The notes under the pieces were generated by a model. It had not been told where the DNA came from. It worked only from the letters and a program-made list of their open reading frames with translations, and did not search any database. From the NCBI GenBank assembly GCA_021396245.1, contig WNYE01000023.1, forward strand, positions 1 to 64,000: 64,000 nt of DNA. Reading direction: 5' to 3'. Numbering within the stretch: the first letter of the stretch is position 1; each line of letters begins with the position of its first letter. Position numbers and translations under genes: made by a program. Below are positions 8,385 through 19,872 of the stretch, piece after piece. Source of the DNA: Sporothrix humicola. Taxonomy: Eukaryota > Ascomycota > Sordariomycetes > Ophiostomatales > Ophiostomataceae.

Positions 8385-10681
8385 TTACGTGCTCTTGAAA
8401 CAAATTTTCTTTTGCCGCGGGTCCTTTGCACCCACCACGGCCGCACCTGGTCTGCCCCGTTTCTTCTCTGCCTTGAGGCTGGTCGGTATTTTGTCAGGGC
8501 TAAGACTAGTAGAGTGGTTCGTAGCATGCCGTTCCTCTAGGGTGCTTTGCTGAACGACTTCGAGTATAGTGCGACGAGACAAGCACGTGTCAATGTGGTT
8601 ATTGAATATTCTCGCGTCGGCAGGCTGCGCCCGGAGGCACACCGGGCATGACCATAATTCTCCCTCTTGCGATGCCTCTCTAGTGATGCTGTTCTCTGGG
8701 TTGGCCGTGATTGTCTTGCCATGGAGTCGGGGCTGAGGCGCAGTTTGTGGGGCCGGCGATCCAGCCGAGAGGTCGCTGCCCGAAGACAGCCCCTGCCAGT
8801 GTGGTAGGATACCGGTGGCCTCAGCAGTACCTGCCGCGCTAAATTCCAGGACCGAGTTGCTATCACCCTCCGCCTCTAGCCAAATCTCCCCTTCGGAGTC
8901 GTTGTTAGCAACCCCTCCTCTTGTCTGTCCCTCCACATCCCGGATTGCCAAAGCACTGTTACTCAAAGAATGGATGTTCCCTGGTGGTCTTGTCCCGAAA
9001 AAAGCATGGGTATCAGGATGCTTAGTACTGACCAGATGCGTGCATCTCAGACCCATAAGTCGGACGGTCATATTGGGTAGCTCCTGCTCTAGTTTATTCA
9101 GCATGGGAAGTGCGTGGTTGTACAGGTCATTCGCAAGCTGCAAGGCTCTTGGCAGAACAACTTGTCGGGTGTGAACCTCAAATGTGTGCAGCTTAATCTT
9201 GAGGACCAATGTGCGTCCTTTGCAGGCGGCACGCTGAAGATCCCGTTCGAGCTGTTCAGCCGTCCATTGCAGTTTCTTGCGCATCTGGCTGGCGTCAGAA
9301 ATACTCGAAAAGGTGGCTTCCGTGCCAACACTCTTCCGCTCGTACTCCTCGGCTGGTTGAACCCTCGTTCTCCCGAGGCCCAGGTAGCAGTGGATGAGGA
9401 AATGGCAGGACTTGTCTCCAAACAACTGGCTCAAAAACATGCGCTGCCCAAAGACGTCACCGCAGGTATCGATCCCGACCGCTGCAAGCTCCCTCTCAAA
9501 TACTCTTCCAATGCCATTGACCCTACGACATGGAAGAGTTTTCATAAAGTCAAGTATCACAGACCGGTCGTTGGCAAGCACAAACTGCCCGTTCGGTTTG
9601 TTCATGTTTGAGCAGATCTTTGCCAGCCGGGTGTTGGCGGCGATCCCGGCTGACACCGTGATGTTGGTCTTCTCGGCAACCTCGTGTCTGAGCTTTTCCA
9701 CAGCAGCAGTTGGCGATGTGTCGTGCGCGGCACAATACTGTGTGATGTTGAGATACGCCTCGTCGATACTGGTACTCTCAAAGCGAGGGTCGTACTGTGC
9801 CAGAACCTGCCGGATTTCCTGCGCCTTCGCGTTGTACTTGGTGTAGTCAGGCTTCAGCAAGACCAGTTGGGGGCACAACTTTTTCGCCACAAAGCCTGCC
9901 ATGCCACTTCTGCAGCCAAACTTGCGCGCAACATAGTTGCATGTCGAAAGGACTCCGCCGCCTACTGCAAATGGTATATCTGCCAGCTCTGGACGGCCTA
10001 AAAGCTCGACCGATGCATAAAACGCGTCGCAATCGATATGCACAATATACTGGGAGAGGTCACGCGCGCCATCCAGCTGTGATATGAGTGCGTCGACGTT
10101 CCGTGAGTCGCGCGACAGGTCCAGCCGCTCGAGTTGTGCTTTTTTTGCAAGGATTTGATCAATCTTTAGGGAAAGAGTCTTGTCTCTCTCTTCCTCCCGG
10201 TCAAAGTACTTGGAGCCCTTTGAAGCATTGTAGATTATGTCCGAGACCTGTAAGAGATTGAGTTTGCGAAGTTAGCCACGCTATGCACGATGCACGATAC
10301 ACGATACACGATACACGGTGCATAATGTACGGTGCGCGGCGTAAAACTGCGCATGCCGTGCCTTTTGTCACATACCTTGGTCTGATCTACGGACTCCTGC
10401 CCAGCCTTGAGCAGTGAGGGTCCGAGAAGAGAATACTTGAGAGTGTCGTGATCGTGGGTTGGCGCAACGGCCACGTCCGGATGGCCGGTCAGCGATGGCC
10501 CTGCTGAGCCATAAACTTCTTCTTGTCGTTTCTCTGTTACTGATTTATGCGCCTCGCCAGTCTTCCCCGTCTCTCTTGCCTCTTTGTTCTGTCTTGTCCC
10601 TGTGGGCCATGCTTTTGTCGTTTTCGCTTCTTCATAAAGTTCGTGAGCGGTTTGCACTTCTAAGGCTGGCACAGAGCTCAT
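8385..10681 (-). CDS. POLK: DNA polymerase kappa (Y-family, DinB-like)
   Basis: Translesion DNA polymerase of the DinB/kappa branch, acting in the nucleus at stalled forks. Exons 10681-10376 and 10247-8385 (722 aa); the 128-nt intron has gtatgt and cttacag. The kappa-specific N-clasp reads SLLKAGQESVDQTKV followed by SDIIYNASKGSKYF across the splice. The catalytic palm shows HIDCDAFYASVE at about 172-183, the GGGVLSTCNYVARKFG loop, and STSIDEAY at about 261-267. Helix-hairpin-helix and little-finger regions follow (KSVGTEATF to MGLR). Near residues 636-657 a C-x2-C...H-x3-C finger (CPVCLRAQ...HIDTC) matches a UBZ ubiquitin-binding zinc finger, as in vertebrate kappa. A basic C terminus ends the protein. 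The start ATG at 10681 is the first in exon 1. Confidence 0.93.
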
Positions 10682-11367
10682 TGTGCGAGACCGGGTGTCG
10701 TGAATGTGGTGGGCATATCATGTATAATCCGTCGATTAAATTTTTTTTTACGTGGTCATATCGTAACGCGTCGTTGTGTTGCTATGGTTTACTTTTTACC
10801 ATTGCCGTCACGGCCTCGATGACAGTTTAAGAGCAATGGGCACCAAGCCTAGTATTTATTTACTTTTGGTGGACGTGTTTTAGCGTCATCTTCCTACCTA
10901 CAAGCTACTGTAGCATCCCCGCCTACAGTGGAGAGATAAAGCCACTACGTATTTAAAACTACTAATAGTAGTGATGCCCATTCACCCAGTAATTAATTGG
11001 TGAATAACGCATTACGAGTATGACGTAAAAGTTTGTGTATCATTTGTAGTATTAATAAATACTTCGAACTTTTTTTTTATCTAAGATTTTCTATCTTGTA
11101 TCCCCCCCCCACCAAAAAAAAAAAAGAAAAAGAAAAGAAAACAAAAAGAGAGAAAAGAAAGAAAAAAAAGAGAAACAATAAAAGAAAAAGGAAACTAACC
11201 TAATGTCTAATTTTCTCATATGCCTACCAGTGTCTCCCCGCAATATCCATGTACCGTTTCCCTCTTATGTATGACTTCCCAATATGCCCTCGACACAGGG
11301 TCCGCCAACACCAGGATTCGCGAACCACCACGGGTGGTCGGTCTCTCTAATTCAAGCACCCTCCACT
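10682..11367. other. Intergenic, AT-rich
   Basis: No gene seen. Promoter side of the polymerase gene and 3' side of the TRK gene. It has a C run at about 11102-11110 followed by an A/G-rich tract to about 11200, and several short TA-rich stretches around 10960-11080. Confidence 0.55.
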
Positions 11368-13741
11368 TTATACCGCAACTGCCCTGTCGGAGCTGGGACG
11401 GCGGTTGCTAATGGTGTACCGTATATGGTGGTCTTCTTCCTCGTCCCGATGCAGCTGCTCACCCGGAAGACGAACGGCCCGGTCCAAGGCCACAGGAAGT
11501 CCTCGGTGCCGACCCCTTATCATCACTAAACAAAGAACAACCTTGCTTGCACTGTGCCACCCCCCACTGAACGAATAAGAGCCGGTGGGGATACCGATCG
11601 ATATACCAACGCAGCCATACGCCGAGACAACCTCAAAGATGACGTTGAAGACGCTATAGGCAACCGGGTCGGCTAAGAAATGGGAAGTCTCGATCGTTGT
11701 AATGACCAACACTGCAAGAACCAGCCACCAGAGATCGTGCGCAAGCTGGCCGTGTATTTGCTGGCTGATAAAGCTGATGCGACTTTCCAGGCCACTCCCC
11801 TTTGCTATTAGTGGCGCGGCGCCCACACCATGCCAAGGAACAAAGGCGCGCCGCATCGCGCCGACGACTTCATAAACAAGCGTTATAGGGGCACTTGAGT
11901 TCTCCACGTTGGAGCTGCCATGGCCGACTGCAGTGTCCGAGTCGTCGTGGTATATTCCCAGCGATCGCTCCTCATAAACGTTCGAGTGACGCATTGTGAT
12001 GACGACCGGATAAACAGAGATGTACATCATGATCACGTATAGCACCTGAAGTCCAATGTACACCTCGGCAATGGGGACAATGTAGAACCCTCCAGAACGA
12101 ACAGCTGTATAGATGCACAACGAAGATGGGTTAGGTGTCACGCATACCAATAAAAAGGAGAAGAAAAGAAGAAGAAAAAAACAGGGAGGGAGCGAGGAAG
12201 GAAGAAGGAAACAAACAGGAAACACAGGCCATGAAGAACGTACCGACAGCTTGAAATAGCCCGTCGAGGATGCGGGATCCCATGGGGATGCCGCTAACGG
12301 CCGGGTTCCCAAGATTCAACAGCTCAAATGCCACCCAGTCTATGCAGTTCAACAGGATGATCATAAACAAGAGCCACCAGGTCGGGCGAGCAGGAAACAG
12401 ATTCGTGTAAACCCTGCGGGGATATTGGAGAATAAAGGCAATCGTTTCCTTTGTCTCAGAGAACCGGATGTCGTCGGTGGTCCATCGGAGCACTTTCAAC
12501 ATGGCCCAAAATATGAGCCGTAAGAATACGGGGTATGCAGTGTTACCGGCTAGAATCATCAGGCCCATGGTTATGATCACAAAATGTGCATTCTCGAACG
12601 GAATCATATTCGCGTCCAAAAGAGACATTCCCGAGTTATTGAAAGCGGAGGCACCGTTGAAGATGCCAAGCCACCAAGGGTTGATGCCGTTGCTTGTAGC
12701 CACGGAAGCCATGTTGTTGTTGATCCAGGCCCCCAGAGCTAGGCAGCCTAGAAGCTGCCATAAGAAGAAGTAGAGCGGCACGACAACAAACAATAGCTTA
12801 ATGGCCCGGTATTCGCAACCGCCAAGCGCCTCTCTCTCATCCCCCGTAAGTCCGTAAAACTGGGAGTTTCGCCCGATACTGTGGCTAGAAAAAAGGGTCG
12901 AGAAGCCTGAGGCCTCATTCCCCTTTTCGATCGCCCCAGCCATAAGGTCTGCCGATGTTTGTGCCCGCCGCGCCGGCATCATATTGACTTGTAGACGAGC
13001 GCTGGAGCTCGTGATGGCGACTGGGTTATCTGCAAATGTAATGTGCCCCGCCGGTGGAAAAGGCGGCTCGCTGGTACCCGTGTAAACTGCCTGCTGCGGG
13101 CGCAGCTTTTCCACCGTGCTGGGGCCAGAAACAGCCTGGCGCCTGGGCTGCCCCCCGGGCTCGCACGGCACGCCGGTTCCGGAGACGGAGACACGCGGAT
13201 GATGTATGGCGACTCCTGTATCACCGGTGGTATTGCCGACAGCAAAGGGCGCCGGCAGGGGCAGTATGCGACCCTGTTCATTTCTCGAGTGCCGAGGTCG
13301 TAGAAGCGAAGGTAGGATATGCCATGGCGAGGGCCGGGTGTAGGCATGGCTGTCCTTGCTGCCCGCAACGGCATCGAAGCGTTCTTCGATGACATGCTTG
13401 CGGAAGGCAACCGTCCATATGGAGACCCAGATGGAGCTGCCAAAAACAATCAAGAGGAACAGGATGATCTGTTGCCATGTCGTCATTTGACTGAGATTGA
13501 CCGTGTTCAGGCCCGACTCTGTCATGGCCGAAACTACTAAAAAGAGGCTGTCGGGGTACGATATGCGAAAGTTGGGGTCCGACGAGCCCCAGAAAATGAG
13601 AGACGAAACCAGAATCACCGACAGGAAGTAGGCGTAGTGGATGGTGATAAAGTTGAGGGGCGGCAGGAACTTGCGAAGCCGCCGAGCAACACCGGCCAGC
13701 CGGGGATGCTTGGCGGCGATGGCATTTTGAAGTCCAGGCAT
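11368..13741 (-). CDS. TRK1: TRK-type potassium transporter
   Basis: Plasma-membrane K+ uptake protein of the Trk/Ktr/HKT superfamily. Exons 13741-12244 and 12104-11368 (744 aa); the 139-nt intron (gtacgt/atacag, pyrimidine-rich) splits an Ala codon so that FQAVAVRSGGF reads through. Four pore loops are visible: SAMTESGLNTV, SAFNNSGMSLL, AVAVRSGGFYIV and SAYGCVGISIG; each keeps the selectivity-filter Gly. The N terminus (FLPPLNFITIHYAYFL) matches the family's first helix. A long hydrophilic loop (about residues 125-300) separates the first and second M-P-M units, as in yeast Trk1 though shorter. The C-terminal end RGRHRGLPVALDRAVRLPG is conserved. The ATG at 13739-13741 is the first Met. Expression is probably K+-responsive, from family knowledge only. 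Confidence 0.95.
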
Positions 13742-14984
13742 TCGCCACGTCGAGGATCTGCGTTGCCCCGTGTCCTTTCTTCTCTTCCGTCTTCCCCTGG
13801 CGTTGGTCCTGCTCTCTACCCGTGCTTTTCTTTCGTCCCTTCTTTTCCCTTTTCCTCTCCTCTCCTCTTTTCCTCACTCCCGGGGCCTGCTCGATCGATG
13901 TGCCTTTCTTCCTTTTCCTAGTCGGCAAGACTTGGCACTCGTTTAAACGTAATTCGATGCCCGCAATATTGCTCGATGGATATATTGCAGAAAATGGCGT
14001 AGAATAAACGACCGCAAATAGAGGATGGGAAGCAAAATAAACAGAACAAAATTAATAGTAAAAAATAAGAAACCAACCCATGCGAAGAAAAATAAAAAGC
14101 AAAGAAACACCGGCTTGCTTACGTCAAAGGCGTGTCTTTTCCTGTGTCGGCGTGCTCGCAGAGGCACGACAGGAAGTGATGTCTGTGTCTCCAGATCGAG
14201 TGTGTGTTGTCGTACTAAAAAGCTTTTTTTTCTTCCAAACTAGTAATTACTTAAGATACTCCCTAAATTACATGCAGGTTTTGGTCGCTAAATTTTCGGC
14301 CCGTTGTGGCAATAGCCTTGGGTGGAAGACATTAGGTGGGTCCCAGCAGGATCCAGCCATCGTACTGTGTACAAGACTGTATTACGTTTGTATCCGAGTT
14401 GTGTCTAACTACACCGTCGAGACCGTACTACAATAATTTGTTACAGCGCATTACTATTACTACTAAACGACGTTTTGCGTTGTTCGTGGTGCACAACACC
14501 CCTGTCGTACACAACGACGCAACCGAGTAATCATGGTAGTACTCCGTATTTCGCACTGTTTTACAGGGCAGAGGGCCAATTTAGGGCCCACCTTCCGTCC
14601 GTTAGTGATCGTAGGAACCTACGGTATAGCACACTTCACTGACGGGAGGATAGTTTAACCTACCACGAGTAGAAATGCACATATCTCACTACCCTTTATC
14701 TCGAGCCTGAACTTTATGGTTAAACCCCACCAAAATAAAAATAAAGTGGCTGTGTTTTCTCTCTCTTGTTCTTTAAAGCCAAGAAAATGCTCTGATTGTT
14801 CTCGGGTACGGAAATATACGTACGCGATCCATTCCAACATAAGGATAGAGCTGTCTTTTCAAAGAGAAATCCATCCCCACAGAGTACAGCCAGCCAGATT
14901 GTAATCGTGCCCTGGGAATATAGTATTTGCCGGGTGGCTGCGGCTGCGTGTCGTGCGTATCCGGGGCCTTGCAGCCTTGCAGCC
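13742..14984. other. Intergenic, TRK promoter and FKBP 3' flank
   Basis: No gene seen in 1.2 kb. It is pyrimidine-rich at 13780-13920 and A-rich at 14030-14110. One TACTCCGTA copy lies at 14540-14548. Open frames are short and without recognisable motifs. Confidence 0.55.
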
Positions 14985-15827
14985 TTACAGCTCATTATGC
15001 TCCTGGCTATCGTCTGTGTCGGCAACGATTGTCTTCACAACATCGGCTGCCTCGGCAACCTTGCTGGCGACCTTCTCTGCGACATTGGGCGCACTGGCGT
15101 CTTCTTCAGCCACGGGGCTGGCACTAGGCTCTTCGGGGGCTGTGTCGGTAGCCGCCTTTGTGATGATTGTCTCGGGCTTTGGAACACCCTCGATCCCGAT
15201 CAGCTCGGTTTTAAAGATCAGGGTAGATCCGGCGGGAATAGGGCCAATGCCGCGCTGGCCGTAGCCGTATTCAGGGGGGACAGTGAGCGTCCTGTTTCGG
15301 TGCATCGTGTCAATGATGGGCTGTCCTTGGACGATAAAGTTTGGCATGACGAAGGGAGGGGGTCAGGGCACATACCGCTTCTCGCCAATGCACATGTCCA
15401 ACAGACCTTGATCCCACCTGGAGATACGATACGTCGGTTAGCAACTAGAACTTTGCAATACACAGAAACCAGAGAGAACGGCCCATGCGTTCTGGGGAAC
15501 AGCCGTCTTACCCCTTAATTACCTGGCCATTGCCGAGGACGAAGGAAAACGGCGTGCCTCTGTCGTAGCCTGCGGGAGCGAATCGTCAGCAGTCCGGCCG
15601 GTAAGATCCATGGTCGGGAGAGATAAGGAGGGGCCTATTGACATACTGGCATCAAACTTGTTGCCGTTTGACTGCAGAGATCCGTGGTAGTGGACGTAGA
15701 TTTTGTCGCCAGACTGTGTACGGCGGTCGCACTCGACTGGCTGCGTCACGTCGATCTTGAGGTCGGCTGCCAAGGCACCAACGGCTGCGGATGCCAGGAG
15801 CGAAAGGGACGTAAAGAAGCCGTGCAT
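14985..15827 (-). CDS. FKB2: ER-lumenal FKBP-type peptidyl-prolyl isomerase (FKBP2-like)
   Basis: Catalyses cis-trans isomerisation of Xaa-Pro bonds in the ER lumen and is expected to bind FK506. Four exons: 15827-15647, 15569-15512, 15417-15376 and 15291-14985 (195 aa). All introns are GT-AG (donors gtatgt, gtaaga, gtatgt). Residues 1-21 (MHGFFTSLSLLASAAVGALA) are a signal peptide. The FKBP domain runs about 35-130: GDKIYVHYHGSL, KFDASYDRGTPFSFVLGNGQ, VIKGWDQGLLDMCIGEKR, and TLTVPPEYGYGQRGIGPIP, which keep the usual Tyr, Asp, Phe, Trp and Tyr pocket residues. A Glu/Ala-rich tail of about 60 residues follows and ends in HNEL, a variant of the HDEL/KDEL retrieval signal. The frame across all three introns is consistent, so the model is firm. 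Confidence 0.95.
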
Positions 15828-16588
15828 GATGTGAGAGGGTGTCGTGGGAATTTAGTTGGTATCTTGATGCTGTTGAATTGGGTGTGTATGCTTTTATGAC
15901 GAGAGTTTGTGGCAGGTGCGGAGACGAGACCCCATGGAGGTCTGACCAAGCTGCCTTGCTGTCCTCTCCTGTTTCCCCTCTCACCCATCAGTCCCGGAGT
16001 ATTGTCATGTGGGTTTCTTTCAGGGATGCCTTGTGCCATAGAACCTCCCATTGGCCAATTGGCTATGACCCGTTGAGGGAAGACCAGCCAAGCAGGGTGT
16101 GGGTGGGATGTGGGTCTGTACCAGCCTAGCGAGCCCCGAGCCTAGCTAGGGCCAGGCCACTGACCGCTAATACCAAACTACGGCTGTGGAGGGCAGACAT
16201 TGCAGCCTGGCAGCCGAGCTGCGCAGTGCTATATTACGTCGTACTAATAGATGTGGATTCTACACAAATGCTATCCAAAAACGACCCCCGCGTGCAAGCT
16301 AGCATATGAACTCTAGGCGCCTCCAACGGCAGGTTCTGACGTCCATGCCTTCATGCCATCATGGCTGCAAGGCTGCAAGGCTGCAAGGCTACCGCTTGGC
16401 TGGATTTTGCTGCCTTGTCCAGCCCTTGCACCCACGAATTGCAGTGGCTGCAGGCAGATGCACCAGCACCAGGGCAGTTCACGGATTGGCAGCTGTTCTC
16501 GGAGGTCGTTTGTGGCGATTGCATTGTCATATATGCCCGTCTATGTCAACAACAACCCTTTTTCTTTTCTCTCCTTCCGTCACTTTTT

Positions 16589-16652
<64 letters not shown>

Positions 16653-16913
16653 TGTGCGTGTGTGTGTCTGCGTCCTTTTGCTCTTCTAGCAGAATTTCAA
16701 CTTTGTATACCTCGTTCCAAATATCCCCTTTGATTTTAAGCCTTCCTACGGAATAGATCAAGTCTGTGAATAAACCGACCTCCCCGTTCCTTTGCCGCAG
16801 GCGCTTTTCCATTTTCAATTTGTATATAGCTGCGCCATCTCGCAAGACAGCTGTGTTCCGCTTTTGGCTCTCCACTCGTGGCATACGACCGCCCTCTTAA
16901 TCCTCCGGCCACA
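15828..16913. promoter_or_regulatory. Divergent intergenic region FKBP/small ORFan gene
   Basis: Promoters for both flanking genes. It contains short CTGCAAGG repeats near 16367-16388 and a long dinucleotide microsatellite (separate entry). Open frames over the microsatellite are artefacts of the repeat. Confidence 0.55.
16592..16669. repeat. Compound microsatellite (TC)n(TG)n
   Basis: About 22 TC units run directly into about 16 TG units with one interruption (TGCG). It lies about 250 bp upstream of the ATG at 16914. Confidence 0.95.
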
Positions 16914-17266
16914 ATGGCGTCTAGCAGAGCTGACTACATCTCGGGCCACTGGGCTACTTCGTCTGGCTCTCGAGCTTTAGCATCTGCAGCCGGTCCTACT
17001 CCGACGTACAGCTTGTCCTCTGGATCATACCACAGCGAGCCTTCTAGTAAGCTGGTCCATTCCACCCTCCTCCATCTTTGCGACACTCGCTCTGTCTAAC
17101 ACCGTCCAACCTAGGAGGTCCTAGCTCAATGTCGGGGACAAGGTCACGTATCAACCACAAGAATCAGGTCGTATGTGTGACGAACTGCGGCGAGTGGCGG
17201 GGCGACAAAAATGAGCCGCGTCCAGAATACCGCGACGCATCGCGGTACTACTGCCGAGGCCAGTAG
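16914..17266 (+). CDS. Hypothetical 94-aa protein
   Basis: Not recognised. Two exons, 16914-17046 and 17115-17266; the 68-nt intron has gtaagc, a tctaac branch point and acceptor acctag, and the split codon makes Arg. The N-terminal half (MASSRADYISGHWATSSGS) is Ser/Gly/Tyr-rich and probably disordered. The C-terminal half is more structured: HKNQVVCVTNCGEWRGDK, then PRPEYRDASRYYCRGQ at the end. There is no signal peptide or membrane span. The ATG context (cacaATGGCG) is strong. Splice sites, branch point and a sensible joined frame support a real gene, but nothing indicates its function. It is convergent with the RPEL gene. Confidence 0.6.
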
Positions 17267-17954
17267 ATATGTTTTCCTGTGGTGTATTTCTATAACTTTT
17301 CCCCGCGATGAACTTGTTATATTTGGTGTTTCTGTCCGGTTTTTTTCCCTTCTTTTTTCGGTGGTGGGCTATTGGGTAAAGCGTATTGTTTTCTTTCTTC
17401 CTTTCTCGTTATCCTCTATTTATCATGGATTTATCGTACTTTATTTCGCCATAATTGACACACTGCGATTTGGCTGGCCACCTCGCCCATTTTACAGTCA
17501 CATTATATCAGGAACGGTGAACAAAGGGTCATTAAGTCGTGTACTCGAGGGTTGAAAAAACACGCCTATATACTAGATACGAAGAATGGTATGTGAGTGG
17601 AGATATACTGAAGCAGACAGAACGGTATAAAGAGGAGATGTATTTCATCATATGCAACAATTAAAGAAACCCCCCCCCCCCTCCCCCCAAATAATAAACC
17701 ATCAAGATACAATATAGATCGTGCCCTTGCTAAAGATCGTGCCCCCAAGTCCTGGCTCCCTGGTTGACCGTGAGACCCGGACCACGCTCCAACAACCTTC
17801 ATGGCTTGGCCCCCGCATGACGGCATTTCTGTCGCCCCACAAACCTAGCGAAGCACAGCTAACAGGGATCTGCGCCAAACCCAAACAGGCGACATCATCG
17901 TCTCAGCGCCCACACACAAACATGGCATGGCATTCACCATACCACGAGCCCAGC
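17267..17954. other. Convergent 3' flank
   Basis: No gene seen between two convergent stops. T-rich around 17330-17420, with a C-rich run at about 17670-17687. Confidence 0.55.
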
Positions 17955-18406
17955 TTAAGCACCGCCTTCGCGCTTGGCGTACTCCTCTTCGATGGCCTCC
18001 TCGTACCTCTCCTCCGGAGACCGCGGATCCTCGTCCAGCACGCCCTTCTTTATCAGCTCCTCAGGCGACGGCCGGTTTAAGATCTTGTCGCTCAGCGAAT
18101 CGGCACGCATGCTCTTCTCAAGCTTCTTTTGATGGGCCTGCAGGCTCGGAGCTGCCGTGGAGGCGGGAAGGATGTTCTCTGAGAGGATGGAGATGGGTTA
18201 GTTCTGACTCGCACGTGGACGCGGACGGGGGAAACGACGGCGGCTCTTGGGTCCTTGAAAATAAACTCACTCTGTACCAGCTCCTCGCGGTTAGGCCGGT
18301 TCTGCAGGTGCTGCTCCAGCGAGTTGCGGCGCACCGGGTTAGCAGGACGCACAGGCGAAATAGGTGTCTGGTCCACAGCGGCCGTGGATGAACTCTGGTC
18401 AGACAT
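17955..18406 (-). CDS. RPEL-repeat protein
   Basis: Small protein with two RPEL-type motifs, which in animals bind G-actin; the role of the fungal family is not established. Exons 18406-18271 and 18178-17955 (119 aa); donor gtgagt, acceptor ctctcag, split codon Lys. Repeat 1 is RRNSLEQHLQNRPNREELVQ with KNILP after the splice, at about residues 26-50. Repeat 2 is RADSLSDKILNRPSPEEL followed by IKKGVL, at about 74-98. The Asn-Arg-Pro...Glu-Glu-Leu core is kept in both, with Asn-Arg-Pro where the canonical motif has Arg-Pro. The N terminus is Ser/Thr-rich; the C terminus is acidic and ends EEEYAKREGGA. The ATG at 18404-18406 is the first in frame. Confidence 0.88.
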
Positions 18407-19277
18407 GATGAAGACGGGAGACGGGAAACGAGAGACGGTCGATTGGATATTCGAAGTTTTGGTAAAATGGGACGTGGGAAATGGGTGTGAAATATGACGT
18501 TGAGAATCAAGACAAGAGGCAGCAACCATGTATGATACAAGTAGAATGTAAACGTCGCTAGAAGGGAAGCCGACTCCTCTGGCGGTCGCTGAACCTTAAA
18601 TACTGTGTGCTAAAATTGGCCACCCGGCACCTGGATTCTTTTTCGATAGGCTAGGCCAATTGATTATGGTGTTCAAGTCGTTGTAGCGGGCTCCCTCACG
18701 GTGGCAAGATGGGTGAAAGCTGGTGCCAACAGCCCTAGTACTTGTAAGTCGTAGTCACTAAGGTGCTAATCCTCGGCAGGGAATCGACAAGTAACACCCT
18801 GCACCAACCAGATGTGCTGTGTGTAGTTGACCCCGCAACCAGTTGTCAGCTCCAATCAGAAGCCACTGCTTCTTCTGCTTTTACAACGCATTACAGTAGT
18901 ACTCCGTACTAGTCTCCTACGAATAAGATAGGCCTTGAGCCTGATGTTTATTTTTTGCCTGGCTAGGTGTCTGACGGCTGGACAGCGCATTCCAGGCAAG
19001 GCAACGAGACAATGCGGGGTCTGGCGCCCCCAGTGACGAAACTTGCACCCATTATGTTTGTGGATGTCAGAAAAAAGGTTACGTTAGCCCGCAGCAACAG
19101 ATAGAATACTATCCATATCACGAGCCGCAGGGTTCTGGATACATCACCCGGATACACCCAAACGTATTGAGACAAACATATATTGGCTCTACGAGCATTC
19201 AGATGTTTCATAATATACATCCTCTGATCGGAAGTCATGCAAACCTGGCCAGGCAGCCTCGACACTGTCCCTCCACA
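18407..19277. other. Intergenic, RPEL promoter and DUF4267 3' flank
   Basis: No gene seen. One TACTCCGTA copy lies at 18900-18908, about 500 bp upstream of the RPEL start. Small open frames have no recognisable content. Confidence 0.5.
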
Positions 19278-19470
19278 CTAAGCTGATGCACTCGGCGTTG
19301 ACAGTAGCCCAAAGCCAACAACAAACCAGACAGCGAGCCCGGTGCTGGCAAGAAGTCCTCTGCGGCCCATGTGTTAGAGAAGAAGAGAAAGGGTTGCGTT
19401 GCAGGCCAGGGAAAATAAACGAAAGAGAAAACAAAGATCGAGTGAAGTTTTTTTTTTTACAAAAAAAAAA

Positions 19471-19501
<31 letters not shown>

Positions 19502-19872
19502 GAAAGAAAGAAAGGGAGAACAGTGACGTACTCGCGTAGGCTCTTTTGCCTCATTATAAGCAGCGTATCGGCCGCACAAAACACTGTCCGCGACACGATC
19601 ACGAAGCCCATCTCCCAGCCCAGCCGCCGATGGTGCAGCATCGATAGTGTCGTAGCAATAGTAAGGTCTCGGACGCCGATCAGTGGCGACAAGAGAGCCG
19701 CCGCGCTTTTTCCCGGGCCGCCCGTGGCTGACTCTGGCTCCACGGTGATGCCAAACGCTGATTGTGCTGCGTGCTGTGGAAACAAGATCCCACTGAGGCC
19801 AAAAGCTGCAAAGCTGACCGCGACGCCAAGGCCCATGTTGCGCCAGGTCTCTGGTAAAACCGCCAAAGGCAT
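19278..19872 (-). CDS. DUF4267 small membrane protein
   Basis: Predicted integral membrane protein of the DUF4267 type; function unknown. Exons 19872-19532 and 19359-19278 (140 aa). The 172-nt intron (gtacgt donor, ctaac branch, ccgcag acceptor) contains a long simple repeat of T/C on the coding strand. Four hydrophobic segments are visible: MGLGVAVSFAAFGLSGILF, the LLSPLIGVRDLTIATTLSML segment with the family's GxRDL core, MGFVIVSRTVFCAADTLL, and the exon 2 segment STGLAVWFVVGFGLL. Without exon 2 the frame would run into the intron repeat and give a poly-Phe artefact, so the splice is well supported. The ATG is at 19870-19872. Confidence 0.83.
19448..19515. repeat. Intronic poly(A)/(AAG)n/(AAAG)n tract
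   Basis: T run, then A run, then AAG and AAAG units on the plus strand, all within the DUF4267 intron. On the transcribed strand it is a long pyrimidine tract upstream of the acceptor. Confidence 0.9.

Noticed and set aside
12131..12243. Extension of the TRK first exon to 12131
   Set aside because: This is the intron read through; splicing at 12244/12104 restores the third pore loop.
16306..16756. Three plus-strand frames of 126-131 codons
   Set aside because: All traverse the (TC)n(TG)n repeat, which is stop-free in every frame.
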